Shown in pieces: positions 1 to 8,084 of a DNA stretch of 64,000 bases (positions within the stretch are counted from its first letter, which is position 1; each line of letters starts with the position of its first letter). Under the pieces are notes generated by a model. That model searched no databases, had not been told where the DNA came from, and saw only the letters and a program-made list of their open reading frames with translations. This DNA is from Streptomyces atriruber (GTDB taxonomy: Bacteria; Actinomycetota; Actinomycetes; Streptomycetales; Streptomycetaceae): the NCBI RefSeq assembly GCF_001418325.1, contig NZ_LIPN01000034.1:1-64000 (forward strand), read 5' to 3'. The position numbers were made by a program, and so were the translations under genes.

Positions 1-1371
1 GGTCTGGGACTGGGGCTGGGGCTGAGGGGTGGCGTCCGGCCAGGCGGGCACGTCGTCAGGTACGACAGCACGCGCGCCGTCGCCCGCTGTTTCCCCCGCG
101 TCCGCGGCGGCGCCTCGCGACGCCGCTTCGGCCGCCGGGCGGCGGCGGGTGACCGGGTCGGCCTGCTGCTCGGCGCCCAACAGGTCCTGCGGCAGGATCA
201 GTACGGCCTGGACGCCGCCGTAGATGTTGGTCTGCAACCGCACCGCGACGCCGTGCCTGCGGGCGAGCGCGGAGACCACGAAGAGGCCGATGCGGCCGTC
301 CTGCAGCAGACTCGCGACGTCGACCTGGTCGGGGTCGGTGAGGAGGCGGTTCATCTTGTTCTGCTCGGTGACGGGCATGCCGAGGCCGCGGTCCTCGACC
401 TCCACGGCGATCCCGGCGGTCACGAGGTTGGCGCGCAGCAGGACCTGGGTGTGCGGGGCGGAGAACACCGTGGCGTTCTCGACGAGTTCGGCGAGCAGGT
501 GGATGACGTCGGCGACGGCGTGGCCGCGCAGGGTGCCCTCGATCGGCGGCACCAGCTTGACGCGTGAGTACTGCTCGACCTCCGCGATGGCCGAGCGCAT
601 CACTTCGGTCATGGAGACCGGGTTGCTCCACTGGCGGCGCGAGACGGCGCCGCCGAGCACGGCGAGGTTCTCGGCGTGCCGCCGGATGCGGGTCGCGAGG
701 TGGTCGACGTGGAAGAGGCCCTTGAGCAGCTCGGGGTCCTCGACCTCGTTCTCCAACTCGTCGAGCAGGGAGATCTCGCGGTGCACGAGCGACTGCAGCC
801 GCCGGGCGAGGTTGACGAAGACCTCGACCTTCTGTTCGCTGCCCGCGTGGCTGGAAAGCTGTGAGGCCTGCACGACGGCGCCGACGGCGGCGTCCTGGGC
901 GCGGGTCAGCTCGTCGGCGAGCTGGTCGAACTCGTCGCCACCGGCCCTGGTCCTGGCCGGGGCGCCGGGGGTCCGCGGCTGGTCGCCGCGGCGCAACTGT
1001 TCGACGACTTCGCGCAGTTCGGCCTGGCCGCGGGCAGTGGCGCGGCGCAGCATGACGACCCGGTCGCGCACGGACTTCGCTGCGCGCTCGGCGGCAATGG
1101 CGGCCGTCACGATCCCGGCCAGGCCGACCAGGGCGGCCGCGGTCAGGACGGCGAGCAGGACGGGGTCCGGCCGGGCGCCGGTCGAGCGGAGGGTGAAGAG
1201 CACGGCCGCGCAGGCGCTCAGGCCCACGGCGACGGCCGGCAGCACGGCGATGCGCAGGAGCTGCGGCCGTATCTGGGTCTCGGGCAGTGCGGCGGCCCGG
1301 CTGCCGGGCCTGCCGTGCCGGCCGCCCTCGCGGCGGTCTGCGCGGGCGGCCGGTGCGCGTAGGTGAGACAT
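1..1371 (-). CDS. Conservon-type sensor histidine kinase (partial, C-terminus outside window)
   Basis: Reading from ATG at 1371, 457 codons run to the window edge without a stop. There are two membrane segments near residues 40-60 and 73-95, then a helical region with a repeated arginine/histidine pattern (RIRRHAENL). A HATPase domain follows, with an N box (LAELVENA), G1 (VEDRGLGM) and G2 (GIGLFVV). The visible C-terminus turns into a low-complexity Pro/Gln tail. This is the CvnA-like class of Streptomyces kinases, which usually heads a conservon with a roadblock protein, a DUF742 protein and a small GTPase; those genes would lie left of position 1. No NIT-type extracellular sensor domain is present, so the protein is short for the class. 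A GAGGA sequence precedes the start. Ligand unknown. Confidence 0.85.
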   Translation of the reverse strand, partial: MSHLRAPAARADRREGGRHGRPGSRAAALPETQIRPQLLRIAVLPAVAVGLSACAAVLFTLRSTGARPDPVLLAVLTAAALVGLAGIVTAAIAAERAAKSVRDRVVMLRRATARGQAELREVVEQLRRGDQPRTPGAPARTRAGGDEFDQLADELTRAQDAAVGAVVQASQLSSHAGSEQKVEVFVNLARRLQSLVHREISLLDELENEVEDPELLKGLFHVDHLATRIRRHAENLAVLGGAVSRRQWSNPVSMTEVMRSAIAEVEQYSRVKLVPPIEGTLRGHAVADVIHLLAELVENATVFSAPHTQVLLRANLVTAGIAVEVEDRGLGMPVTEQNKMNRLLTDPDQVDVASLLQDGRIGLFVVSALARRHGVAVRLQTNIYGGVQAVLILPQDLLGAEQQADPVTRRRPAAEAASRGAAADAGETAGDGARAVVPDDVPAWPDATPQPQPQSQT

Positions 1372-1491
1372 CTGCGTCCTCGGTACGTTGCGACGAGGGT
1401 CGGGCGCTCGGCCCGACTCCCCTTTGCGGCGTGGTTGCGGCATCGCCGTGCCGGCCGACAGGTCGCGACGTCAGCCCTGCGTCGTGATCAC

Positions 1492-1530
1492 TGCGTTGCC
1501 CGACGGCCACTCACGGTAGTCGGCAACGCA
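1492..1530. promoter_or_regulatory. 9-bp inverted repeat in the kinase/CGNR divergent region
   Basis: TGCGTTGCC (1492-1500) and GGCAACGCA (1522-1530) are perfect inverted arms separated by 21 bp. They lie in the 302-bp gap between two divergent genes (1372-1673). A TTGACA sequence follows near 1549 with no well-spaced -10. The position suits an operator for the kinase operon, but the binding protein is unknown. Confidence 0.35.
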
Positions 1531-1661
1531 TCACGTGCGGTGGGCAGTTGACAAAGTCTGCGGGGCAGCGTCCCGCTCTGGTATGACACCTCGCACGCAG
1601 GTCCGATTCGTCTCGCACGCAGGGACGGTTCCGGTACCGCCGCCGCGCCCCGCACTCCTGC

Positions 1662-1667
1662 TGTAAT
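1662..1667 (+). promoter_or_regulatory. -10 element for a probable leaderless transcript
   Basis: TGTAAT ends six bases before the ATG at 1674. With the normal -10 to +1 distance, transcription would begin at or next to the start codon. No ribosome binding site precedes this ATG, which fits leaderless translation, a common arrangement in Streptomyces. Confidence 0.5.
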
Positions 1668-1673
1668 GGCGCC

Positions 1674-2192
1674 ATGCACCTCAACCCTTACGGCGAGGAC
1701 GCCGTGAACCTGGCCGCCGCGCTGGCCAACCACCGTCCGCGCAGCGCCGAGGAGCTCGCGGACCGGTGCCGCGCCGCCGGACTGACGCTGGAGCGCCCTG
1801 TCGTACGCGACGACTTGCTGCGCACCCAGGACACCCTGGACGCCTGGGAGAAGGTCGTCGACGCCACCGCCGAGCACGAGCGGGCCGCACTGGTCAACGC
1901 CATGCTGGCCGGGGCCGCCGCCCATCCGCGGCTGACCGACCACGCGGACAGCGGCTGGCACCTGCACTACCGCGAGGAGCGGCAGCCGCTCGGCGCCCTG
2001 CTGTCCTCACTGATCGCGGTGGGCACCGCGCTGCATCTGGCGGGGCGGGGCATGCACCGGCTGCGGCGGTGCGCCGTGACGGAGTGCGTCACGATCTTCG
2101 CCGACACCTCGCGCACGGGGCGGCAGCGCTACTGCTCCCAGCGCTGTGCCAACCGCGACGCGGTACGCAGACACCGCGCACGCGCGGCGTGA
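1674..2192 (+). CDS. CGNR zinc-finger / ABATE-domain protein
   Basis: 172 residues. The N-terminal two thirds is the helical ABATE-type region, and the C-terminus carries the CGNR-like zinc finger: CAVTEC followed by YCSQRCANRDAVRRHR, four cysteines in two pairs plus a basic tail. Proteins of this family are inferred stress-responsive transcription regulators in actinobacteria. The gene stands alone and converges on the hydrolase at 2238. The start is supported by the adjacent -10 (leaderless) rather than by a ribosome binding site. Specific target genes cannot be told from sequence. Confidence 0.8.
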   Translation: MHLNPYGEDAVNLAAALANHRPRSAEELADRCRAAGLTLERPVVRDDLLRTQDTLDAWEKVVDATAEHERAALVNAMLAGAAAHPRLTDHADSGWHLHYREERQPLGALLSSLIAVGTALHLAGRGMHRLRRCAVTECVTIFADTSRTGRQRYCSQRCANRDAVRRHRARAA

Positions 2193-2194
2193 GC

Positions 2195-2218
2195 CGCAGG
2201 ACCGCAGGACCGCAGGAC
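2195..2218. repeat. Three tandem copies of the octamer CGCAGGAC
   Basis: Three exact 8-bp units sit directly after the CGNR stop codon in a 45-bp convergent gap. They look like replication-slippage repeats; copy number may vary between strains. No regulatory role is evident. Confidence 0.6.
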
Positions 2219-2237
2219 AACGTAAGCCGAAGCCGCG

Positions 2238-3446
2238 CTATCCGACCGGCGCCGCCTCGGGCTCACCGGTGCCAGACGGGCGCGTCCCGGCCGCCCCGCC
2301 GCCGTCCGCCGCGGCCGGCTCCGGCCAGCCGCCTTCCGGCGTGCGCGCGACGCCGCGCCACCAGGGCGCTTCGGGCACGGACCGCGCACCGGGCTCGAAG
2401 GGTTCGCCGGGGCAGGGCAGCGCGAGGGCGACGCCCTGGCGGCGCGCCGCGGCCATGGTGCCCTCGCCCGGCTCCGACCAGGCGTGCGGGGCGAGGTTGA
2501 AGGTCCCCCAGTGGATCGGCAGGAGCACGCCCCGCGGCTGTCCGCCCTGGAGGTCCAGGTGGGCCCGCACGCCTTCCTCGGGCGTCATGTGGATGTCGGG
2601 CCAGAAGTCGCTGTAGGCGCCGATCTGGATCATCGTGGCGTCGAAAGGACCGTGCTCGGCGCCGATCTCCCGGAAGCCGTCGAAGTAGCCCGTGTCACCG
2701 CTGTGGTACACGCGGTGCTCCGACCCGGCCACCACCCAGGACGCCCAGAGCGTGTGCTGCTGGTTTCGCAGGCCACGGCCGCAGAAGTGCCGGGCGGGGG
2801 TGGCCGTGAGGGTCAGCCCCGCCACCTTCGCCGACTCGTGCCAGTCCAGCTCGCGGAGCCGGTCGGCCGGCACGCCCCACCGCTCCAGATGGGCGCCGAC
2901 GCCGAGCGGCACCGCGAACACCGTGTCCGTGCCGGTGAGGGCCTTGATCGTGGGCATGTCCAGGTGGTCGTAGTGGTCGTGCGAGATCACCACGACGTCG
3001 ACCGGGCCGAGCGCCTCCAGCGGCACCGGCACCGGGTGCAGCCGCTTGGGCCCGGCGAAGGAGAACGGCGAACACCGTTCGCCCCACACCGGGTCGAAGA
3101 GGACCCGCTGCCCGTCGATCTCGACCAGGACACTGGAGTGCCCCATCCAGGTGACCCGCAGGCCGTCGACCGGCGGCTTGGCGAGGTCGGCAAGGGTCGT
3201 GGCGTGCACCGGGACCGTACCGGCGGGCCCGCGGCGTACGCGCTCCTCCTTGCGGAAGTAGATCTTGGCGAACTCCAGGGACGAACCGGTCGGCCGGGTG
3301 CGTGCCCCCACGGGGTTCTGGAAGGACCCCTCGGCCACCGAGAAATTCGGCGACCTGCGGATTCGAGCCAGCCGGGCACCCGCGGGATCCGCTCCGAAAG
3401 GCGCGGACCGCAGCGAGCGCAGCCCGGGGAACAGGGACCGGGACAC
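2238..3446 (-). CDS. Metallo-beta-lactamase-fold hydrolase (NAPE-PLD/UlaG-like)
   Basis: 402 residues starting at GTG 3446, with AGGAGG four bases upstream. The metal site HxHxDH is complete (SHDHYDH, about residues 155-161), and later histidines occur in the context of GDTGYF and LPIHWG. The long N-terminal region before the fold, and the order of the motifs, match the NAPE-phospholipase D-like branch of the superfamily, which hydrolyses phosphodiesters or lactones. No signal peptide is seen, so it is probably cytoplasmic. The Pro/Gly/Ala-rich C-terminus looks disordered. The substrate is unknown. Confidence 0.85.
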   Translation of the reverse strand: MSRSLFPGLRSLRSAPFGADPAGARLARIRRSPNFSVAEGSFQNPVGARTRPTGSSLEFAKIYFRKEERVRRGPAGTVPVHATTLADLAKPPVDGLRVTWMGHSSVLVEIDGQRVLFDPVWGERCSPFSFAGPKRLHPVPVPLEALGPVDVVVISHDHYDHLDMPTIKALTGTDTVFAVPLGVGAHLERWGVPADRLRELDWHESAKVAGLTLTATPARHFCGRGLRNQQHTLWASWVVAGSEHRVYHSGDTGYFDGFREIGAEHGPFDATMIQIGAYSDFWPDIHMTPEEGVRAHLDLQGGQPRGVLLPIHWGTFNLAPHAWSEPGEGTMAAARRQGVALALPCPGEPFEPGARSVPEAPWWRGVARTPEGGWPEPAAADGGGAAGTRPSGTGEPEAAPVG

Positions 3447-3536
3447 GGGACCTCCTGAGGGGGGTGAATGGGCCTCCCCATTATGTCCACCGGCTCCGGC
3501 TGAGTCCTGCGGGGCAGGGGAGACGGCCCCCCACGG

Positions 3537-4331
3537 TCATCGGAGCTCGTACACCGCCGTCACCGAGACCTCGTCCTGGATCCGTCCCGGCGCGACCGGC
3601 ACCCCCTCCTTCGAGAAGGAGGCCACCGGGACCGGCACCGGCCCCGGCCGCCCGCCATCGCTCTCCTCCAGCGAGACCAGGCGGCCGAGACGGCGGCCGC
3701 TGAGCCCGGCGTACTGCGCGGCCTTCTCCCTGACGTCCTGGTACGCGGACTTGCGGGCCTTGGCTCGCAGCGCCTGCGGGTCCTTGACGTCGAAGGCCAC
3801 CGAGTGGATGCGGCTCGCGTCGCCGGGCGCGTCCACGACCGCCTGGACCACGGCGCCGGTCTTCTTGATGTCACGGATGGTGAGGGAGAACATCTGCGTG
3901 GCCTGGTAGCCGATCAGCTGGTCGCCCTCACCCCTGGTCAGGCGCCCGCCGGCCTCGTACGGGTTCGGCTCGCCGGCCTGGTCCCGGTACACCGCGGTCA
4001 GCGACAGGTTCTCCGTCCTGATGTCGCGCTCGGCGACCCCCGCGGCGCGCACGGCGGACAGCAGCGCCTCGGCCGCGGCGTTCTGCTCGGTGAGCGCCTT
4101 CTCCGCGGTCGGCCGGGTGACCTCGATGCCCGCGGTGAGCACGGCCATGTCGGGTGCGGCCGATGCGCTGCCCGCCCCCGTCACGGTCACCGTCGCGGGC
4201 GCGGGGGCGACGACGGCGGCCGGGCCCGCGGCGGGGGCGGCCTGGGCGGCGGCGGGGGCGCCCGGCAGCCCGAGAGCGGCGAGCCCCAGGGCGAGAGCAC
4301 TGACGGAACGTACGGAACGTACTGAGCGCAT
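3537..4331 (-). CDS. Secreted SIMPL-domain (DUF541) protein
   Basis: I place the start at ATG 4331, giving 264 residues. GGAAGGAAC lies about ten bases upstream, and the first residues form a signal peptide: arginine-rich n-region, hydrophobic core, then an Ala/Pro-rich cleavage zone. An ATG further upstream (4385) lacks a ribosome binding site. The mature part has the SIMPL pattern (VTVTGAGSASAAPDMAVLTAG near the start, SVTAVYEL at the end) and lies outside the cytoplasm. Family function is poorly known; members are linked to envelope and oxidative stress. It is divergent from the acyl-CoA synthetase. Confidence 0.85.
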   Translation of the reverse strand: MRSVRSVRSVSALALGLAALGLPGAPAAAQAAPAAGPAAVVAPAPATVTVTGAGSASAAPDMAVLTAGIEVTRPTAEKALTEQNAAAEALLSAVRAAGVAERDIRTENLSLTAVYRDQAGEPNPYEAGGRLTRGEGDQLIGYQATQMFSLTIRDIKKTGAVVQAVVDAPGDASRIHSVAFDVKDPQALRAKARKSAYQDVREKAAQYAGLSGRRLGRLVSLEESDGGRPGPVPVPVASFSKEGVPVAPGRIQDEVSVTAVYELR

Positions 4332-4515
4332 GACGAGAGGGTTCCTTCCGGCTGCCCGTCCCTGCGGAGGACGGTTCGCCGTCATCCCAGCACCGGCGCG
4401 CCCGCTCGCCCCCGCGCCACTCCCGCCCTGTCACCTCACCGGCCGACTCCCCTTACGATGGCGGGCGTTCGCCCCACTATGCCGTCCAGCCACCTCGACA
4501 GAGCGGAGTGACCGG

Positions 4516-6411
4516 TTGCCAAGGCCGACGAGTTACGAGAGTGCCCACCGCGAGAGCCTCCTGGACCCGACGGCCTTCTGGGGCCGCGCGGCCGAGGCCG
4601 TCGACTGGTACGTGCCGCCGGCCGCGGTCCTGGACGCCGACGCGCCGTCCACGCCCCGGTGGTTCGCGGGCGGCGAACTGAACACCTGTCACAACGCCCT
4701 GGACCGGCACGTCCTGGCGGGCCACGGCGACCGCACGGCACTGATCCACGACAGCCCCGTCACCGGCACGGTCCGCAGCTACACCTACCGCGGACTGCTC
4801 GACGAGGTCGCCCGCACCGCCGGGATGCTCACCGAACTCGGCGTCGGCAAGGGCGACACCGTCGTCCTGTATCTGCCGATGGTGCCCGAGGCGGCCGTCG
4901 CGATGCTGGCGTGCGCGCGCATCGGCGCCGTGCACTCCGTGGTGTTCGGGGGCTTCGCGCCGCCCGAGCTCGCGGCCCGCATCGACCACGCGCGCCCCAA
5001 GGTGGTGCTCTCGGCGTCCTGCGGCATCGAGGTGGACCGCGTCATCGCGTACAAGCCGCTCCTGGACGCCGCCCTGGACCGGTGCGCGCACCGCCCGGAC
5101 GCCTGCGTGATCCTCCAGCGGCCGCAGGCACAGGCCGAGTTGCGCGCGGGCCGGGACCTCGACTGGGCGGCCGCGGTCCGCTCGGCACCCGCCGCCGACT
5201 GCGTGCCGGTGGCCGCCACGGACCCGCTCTACATCCTCTACACCTCCGGCACGACGGGCTCCCCCAAGGGCGTCGTCCGCGACAACGGCGGCCACGCCGT
5301 GGCGCTGCGCTGGAGCATGGAGCACATCTACGACGCCCGGCCCGGCGAGGTCTTCTGGACGGCGTCCGACGTGGGCTGGGTCGTCGGCCACTCGTACATC
5401 GTCTACGCGCCGCTGCTCGCCGGCTGCACCACGCTCCTGTACGAGGGCAAGCCGGTCGGCACGCCGGACGCGGGGGCGTTCTGGCGGGTCGTCGCGGAGC
5501 ACGGGGTGCGCACCCTGTTCACCGCGCCGACGGCGATCCGCGCCATCAAACGGGACGACCCGAAGGGGGCGCACCTCGCCGAGCACGACGTGTCGTCGCT
5601 GCGCGCCCTGTTCCTGGCGGGCGAGCGCCTGGACCCCGACACCTACCACTGGGCGCGCGAGCTCCTGGACATCCCCGTCGTCGACCACTGGTGGCAGACC
5701 GAGACGGGCTGGCCGATCGTCGCCAACCCGCTGGGCATCGAGGCACTGCCCGCCAAGTCCGGCTCGCCCGGCAAGCCGATGCCCGGCTGGGACCTGCGCG
5801 TCCTGGACGAGGCGGGCGAGCCGTGCCCGCCCGGCACGGACGGCACCCTGGCCCTGCGCCTGCCGCTCCCGCCGGGCAGCCTCACCACGCTCTACCGCGA
5901 CGACGAGCGGTTCGCCGCCACCTACCTGAGCCGCTACCACGGGCACTATCTGACGGGCGACGGCGGCCATTTCGACGAGGACGGCCACGTCTTCGTGATG
6001 GGGCGCCTCGACGACGTCATCAACGTCGCGGGGCACCGGCTGTCCACCGGCGCCATGGAGGAGGTGCTCGCCGACCACCCGGACGTGGCGGAGTGCGCGG
6101 TGGTGGGGGTCGCGGACGAGCTCAAGGGCGAACTGCCGCTCGGCCTCGTCGTGCTGCGCCAGGGCGTGGACCGGCCGGCCGCCGAGGTCGAGGCCGAGCT
6201 GCGCACCCTGGTGCGGTCCCGCATCGGCGCCGTCGCCACACCGCGCCGCGTGGTGGCCGTGCCGCGGCTGCCCAAGACCCGCTCCGGCAAGATCCTGCGC
6301 GGCACGGTCCGGGCGATCGCCGACGGCCGGGACTACACCGCGCCCGCGACGATCGAGGACATCGGCGTCCTCGACGAGATCACCGAGTCGCTGAGGGCGG
6401 GCGACCGGTGA
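4516..6411 (+). CDS. prpE: Propionyl-/acetyl-CoA synthetase family AMP-forming ligase
   Basis: Starting at TTG 4516 (AGCGGAG seven bases upstream) gives 631 residues, the usual size for PrpE/Acs. The adenylate-forming core motif YTSGTTGSPKGV lies near residue 240. The acyl-binding region includes DVGWVVGHSYIVY, and the hinge/catalytic lysine motif KTRSGKILRG is near residue 590. Such enzymes convert a short-chain acid, ATP and CoA to acyl-CoA, AMP and PPi in the cytoplasm. Gly-Trp residues around the acyl pocket fit propionate or acetate, but the substrate is not certain. The stop overlaps the GTG of the ABC transporter by four bases, so the two are probably co-translated. Confidence 0.88.
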   Translation: MPRPTSYESAHRESLLDPTAFWGRAAEAVDWYVPPAAVLDADAPSTPRWFAGGELNTCHNALDRHVLAGHGDRTALIHDSPVTGTVRSYTYRGLLDEVARTAGMLTELGVGKGDTVVLYLPMVPEAAVAMLACARIGAVHSVVFGGFAPPELAARIDHARPKVVLSASCGIEVDRVIAYKPLLDAALDRCAHRPDACVILQRPQAQAELRAGRDLDWAAAVRSAPAADCVPVAATDPLYILYTSGTTGSPKGVVRDNGGHAVALRWSMEHIYDARPGEVFWTASDVGWVVGHSYIVYAPLLAGCTTLLYEGKPVGTPDAGAFWRVVAEHGVRTLFTAPTAIRAIKRDDPKGAHLAEHDVSSLRALFLAGERLDPDTYHWARELLDIPVVDHWWQTETGWPIVANPLGIEALPAKSGSPGKPMPGWDLRVLDEAGEPCPPGTDGTLALRLPLPPGSLTTLYRDDERFAATYLSRYHGHYLTGDGGHFDEDGHVFVMGRLDDVINVAGHRLSTGAMEEVLADHPDVAECAVVGVADELKGELPLGLVVLRQGVDRPAAEVEAELRTLVRSRIGAVATPRRVVAVPRLPKTRSGKILRGTVRAIADGRDYTAPATIEDIGVLDEITESLRAGDR

Positions 6412-8084
6412 CCACCGTGGAGCCGCCCGGGGTGGAGCTCTCGGCGCGGGGGGTCGAACTGGTGCTGCCGGGCGGCGCGGTGGCGCTGTCCGGGATCGAC
6501 GTGCCGACGGTCGGCCCCGGGCGCGTGCTCGGCGTCGCGGGCGGCAGCGGCGCGGGAAAGACGCTGCTCCTGGAGGTGCTGGCCGGGCTGCGGGTGCCGC
6601 GCGGCGGGCGGGTCTCGGTCCGGGCCCCGGCGGGCGTCGGCAGCGCGGAGACACCGCGGCAGGCGCTGCGGTACGGGTTCGTGCCGCAGGACGACATCGT
6701 GCACCGCGCGCTGCCGCTGCGGACCGCTCTGGAGTACGCGGCCCGGCTGCGCGGCACCGATCCCGGCGATGTACCGCTCGTGCTGGAGGAGTTGGGGCTC
6801 GCCGAGGCGGCCGGGCAGCCCGTGCGGACGCTCAGTGGAGGGCAGCGCAAGCGGGCGAGCATCGCGATCGAGCTGCTCTCCCGTCCGCGGCTCCTGTTCC
6901 TCGACGAACCGACGTCCGGACTCGATCCGCTCGCCGGGGCGCAGCTGGCGCGGTACCTCGTCCGGCTGGCGGCGAGCGGCGTCACCGTCGTGTTCACCAC
7001 GCACACGCCCGCCGATCTGCACCACTGCGACCAGGTGCTGTTCATCGCGCCGAACGGCAGACCCGGCCCCTCGGGCACCCCGGCCGAGTTGCTGCGGCTG
7101 TCGCCCGACGGGACGTTCGAGGCCCTGTACTCCGTGGAGGCGCCGGTAGCGGACGGTGGGTCGCCACCCCGGGACGAACCGCGGGCGCCCGCCGCACGCC
7201 CCCGCTTCTCCCCCGCGACCGGCCGACTGCGCCAGTGGGCCGTCCTGACCGGCCGCGATCTGCGGCTCCTGCGGCACGACCGGCTGACCGCCGCCATCAC
7301 CATCGGGTCGCCGCTCGTCATCATCGCGATGTTCGCGCTGCTGTTCCGCCCGGGCGTCTTCGACCCCGGCCACCCGGCACCGGCCGCCTCCGCGATGGTG
7401 CTGTTCTGGATCGCGTTCGGCGCGTTCTTCTTCGGGCTCGCCTATGGACTCCCGGCGATCTGCGGTGAGTTGGCGGTCGTGCGCCGGGAGCGCAGAACCG
7501 TGCTGCGCCTCTGGCCCTATCTGCTGGCCAAGCTCACCGTCCTCGGGCCGGTGCTGCTCCTCGCGGACGCGCTGCTGCTCGTGGTGCTGCGGGCGCTGGA
7601 CCGGCTGCCGAGCGCCGGCCTGTCGGTGCACGCCTCCCTGTTCGCGACGACGGCGCTGGCGTCGTTCGCCGCGCTCGCGCTCGGCCTGTGCTGCTCCGCC
7701 CTCGTCTCCGAACCGAGCCAGGCCGCGCTGGTGCTCCCGCTGCTGTGCTTCCCGCAGGTGCTGTTCTCCGGGGCGTTCGTGCCGGTGCCGAACATGGCGG
7801 CGGGCGGGCGCTGGATCAGCGTCGCGATGACCAACAGGTGGGCGTTCGAGGCGCTCGGCTCCGGGGCCGATCTGGAGGGGCTGTGGCGGGGTGGCGGTCC
7901 GGAGGGCAGGACGCTGCTCGACTCGTACGGGGACAGCTTCGGGAGCCCGGCGTGGGTGGGCTGGGTGATCCTCGCCGGGTGCGCCGTCGCACTGCTCGTC
8001 GTGGCCTGGCTGGTGCTGCGGCGGCGCTGTCCGACGTCGGCGCACCGGCTCAGCACGTCAGACGGGGGGCCAGTTCACCCCTGA
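6408..8084 (+). CDS. ABCG-type half transporter, ATPase fused to ABC-2 permease
   Basis: 558 residues from GTG 6408. The N-terminal ATPase has Walker A (GGSGAGKT), signature (LSGGQRKRASIA) and Walker B (LLFLDEPTSGLDP). The C-terminal ABC-2 membrane domain, from about residue 300, has around six helices. The NBD-then-TMD order and the GLDP walker context are typical of ABCG/White-like exporters that move lipids or drugs. It overlaps prpE by the tetranucleotide GTGA, and its last 35 bases overlap the convergent PLP-enzyme gene. The cargo is unknown; a link to an acyl-CoA product is only suggested by the coupling. Confidence 0.85.
   Translation: MTTVEPPGVELSARGVELVLPGGAVALSGIDVPTVGPGRVLGVAGGSGAGKTLLLEVLAGLRVPRGGRVSVRAPAGVGSAETPRQALRYGFVPQDDIVHRALPLRTALEYAARLRGTDPGDVPLVLEELGLAEAAGQPVRTLSGGQRKRASIAIELLSRPRLLFLDEPTSGLDPLAGAQLARYLVRLAASGVTVVFTTHTPADLHHCDQVLFIAPNGRPGPSGTPAELLRLSPDGTFEALYSVEAPVADGGSPPRDEPRAPAARPRFSPATGRLRQWAVLTGRDLRLLRHDRLTAAITIGSPLVIIAMFALLFRPGVFDPGHPAPAASAMVLFWIAFGAFFFGLAYGLPAICGELAVVRRERRTVLRLWPYLLAKLTVLGPVLLLADALLLVVLRALDRLPSAGLSVHASLFATTALASFAALALGLCCSALVSEPSQAALVLPLLCFPQVLFSGAFVPVPNMAAGGRWISVAMTNRWAFEALGSGADLEGLWRGGGPEGRTLLDSYGDSFGSPAWVGWVILAGCAVALLVVAWLVLRRRCPTSAHRLSTSDGGPVHP

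Noticed and set aside
56..1510. Long Arg/Pro/Ala-rich minus-strand open frame of 484 codons
   Set aside because: It is a high-GC shadow of the sensor kinase frame; composition is arginine-rich with no recognisable domain, while the true kinase frame shows clear HATPase motifs.
4021..4515. Upstream extension of the prpE frame
   Set aside because: It crosses the divergent SIMPL gene and lacks a ribosome binding site; TTG 4516 gives the normal PrpE length.
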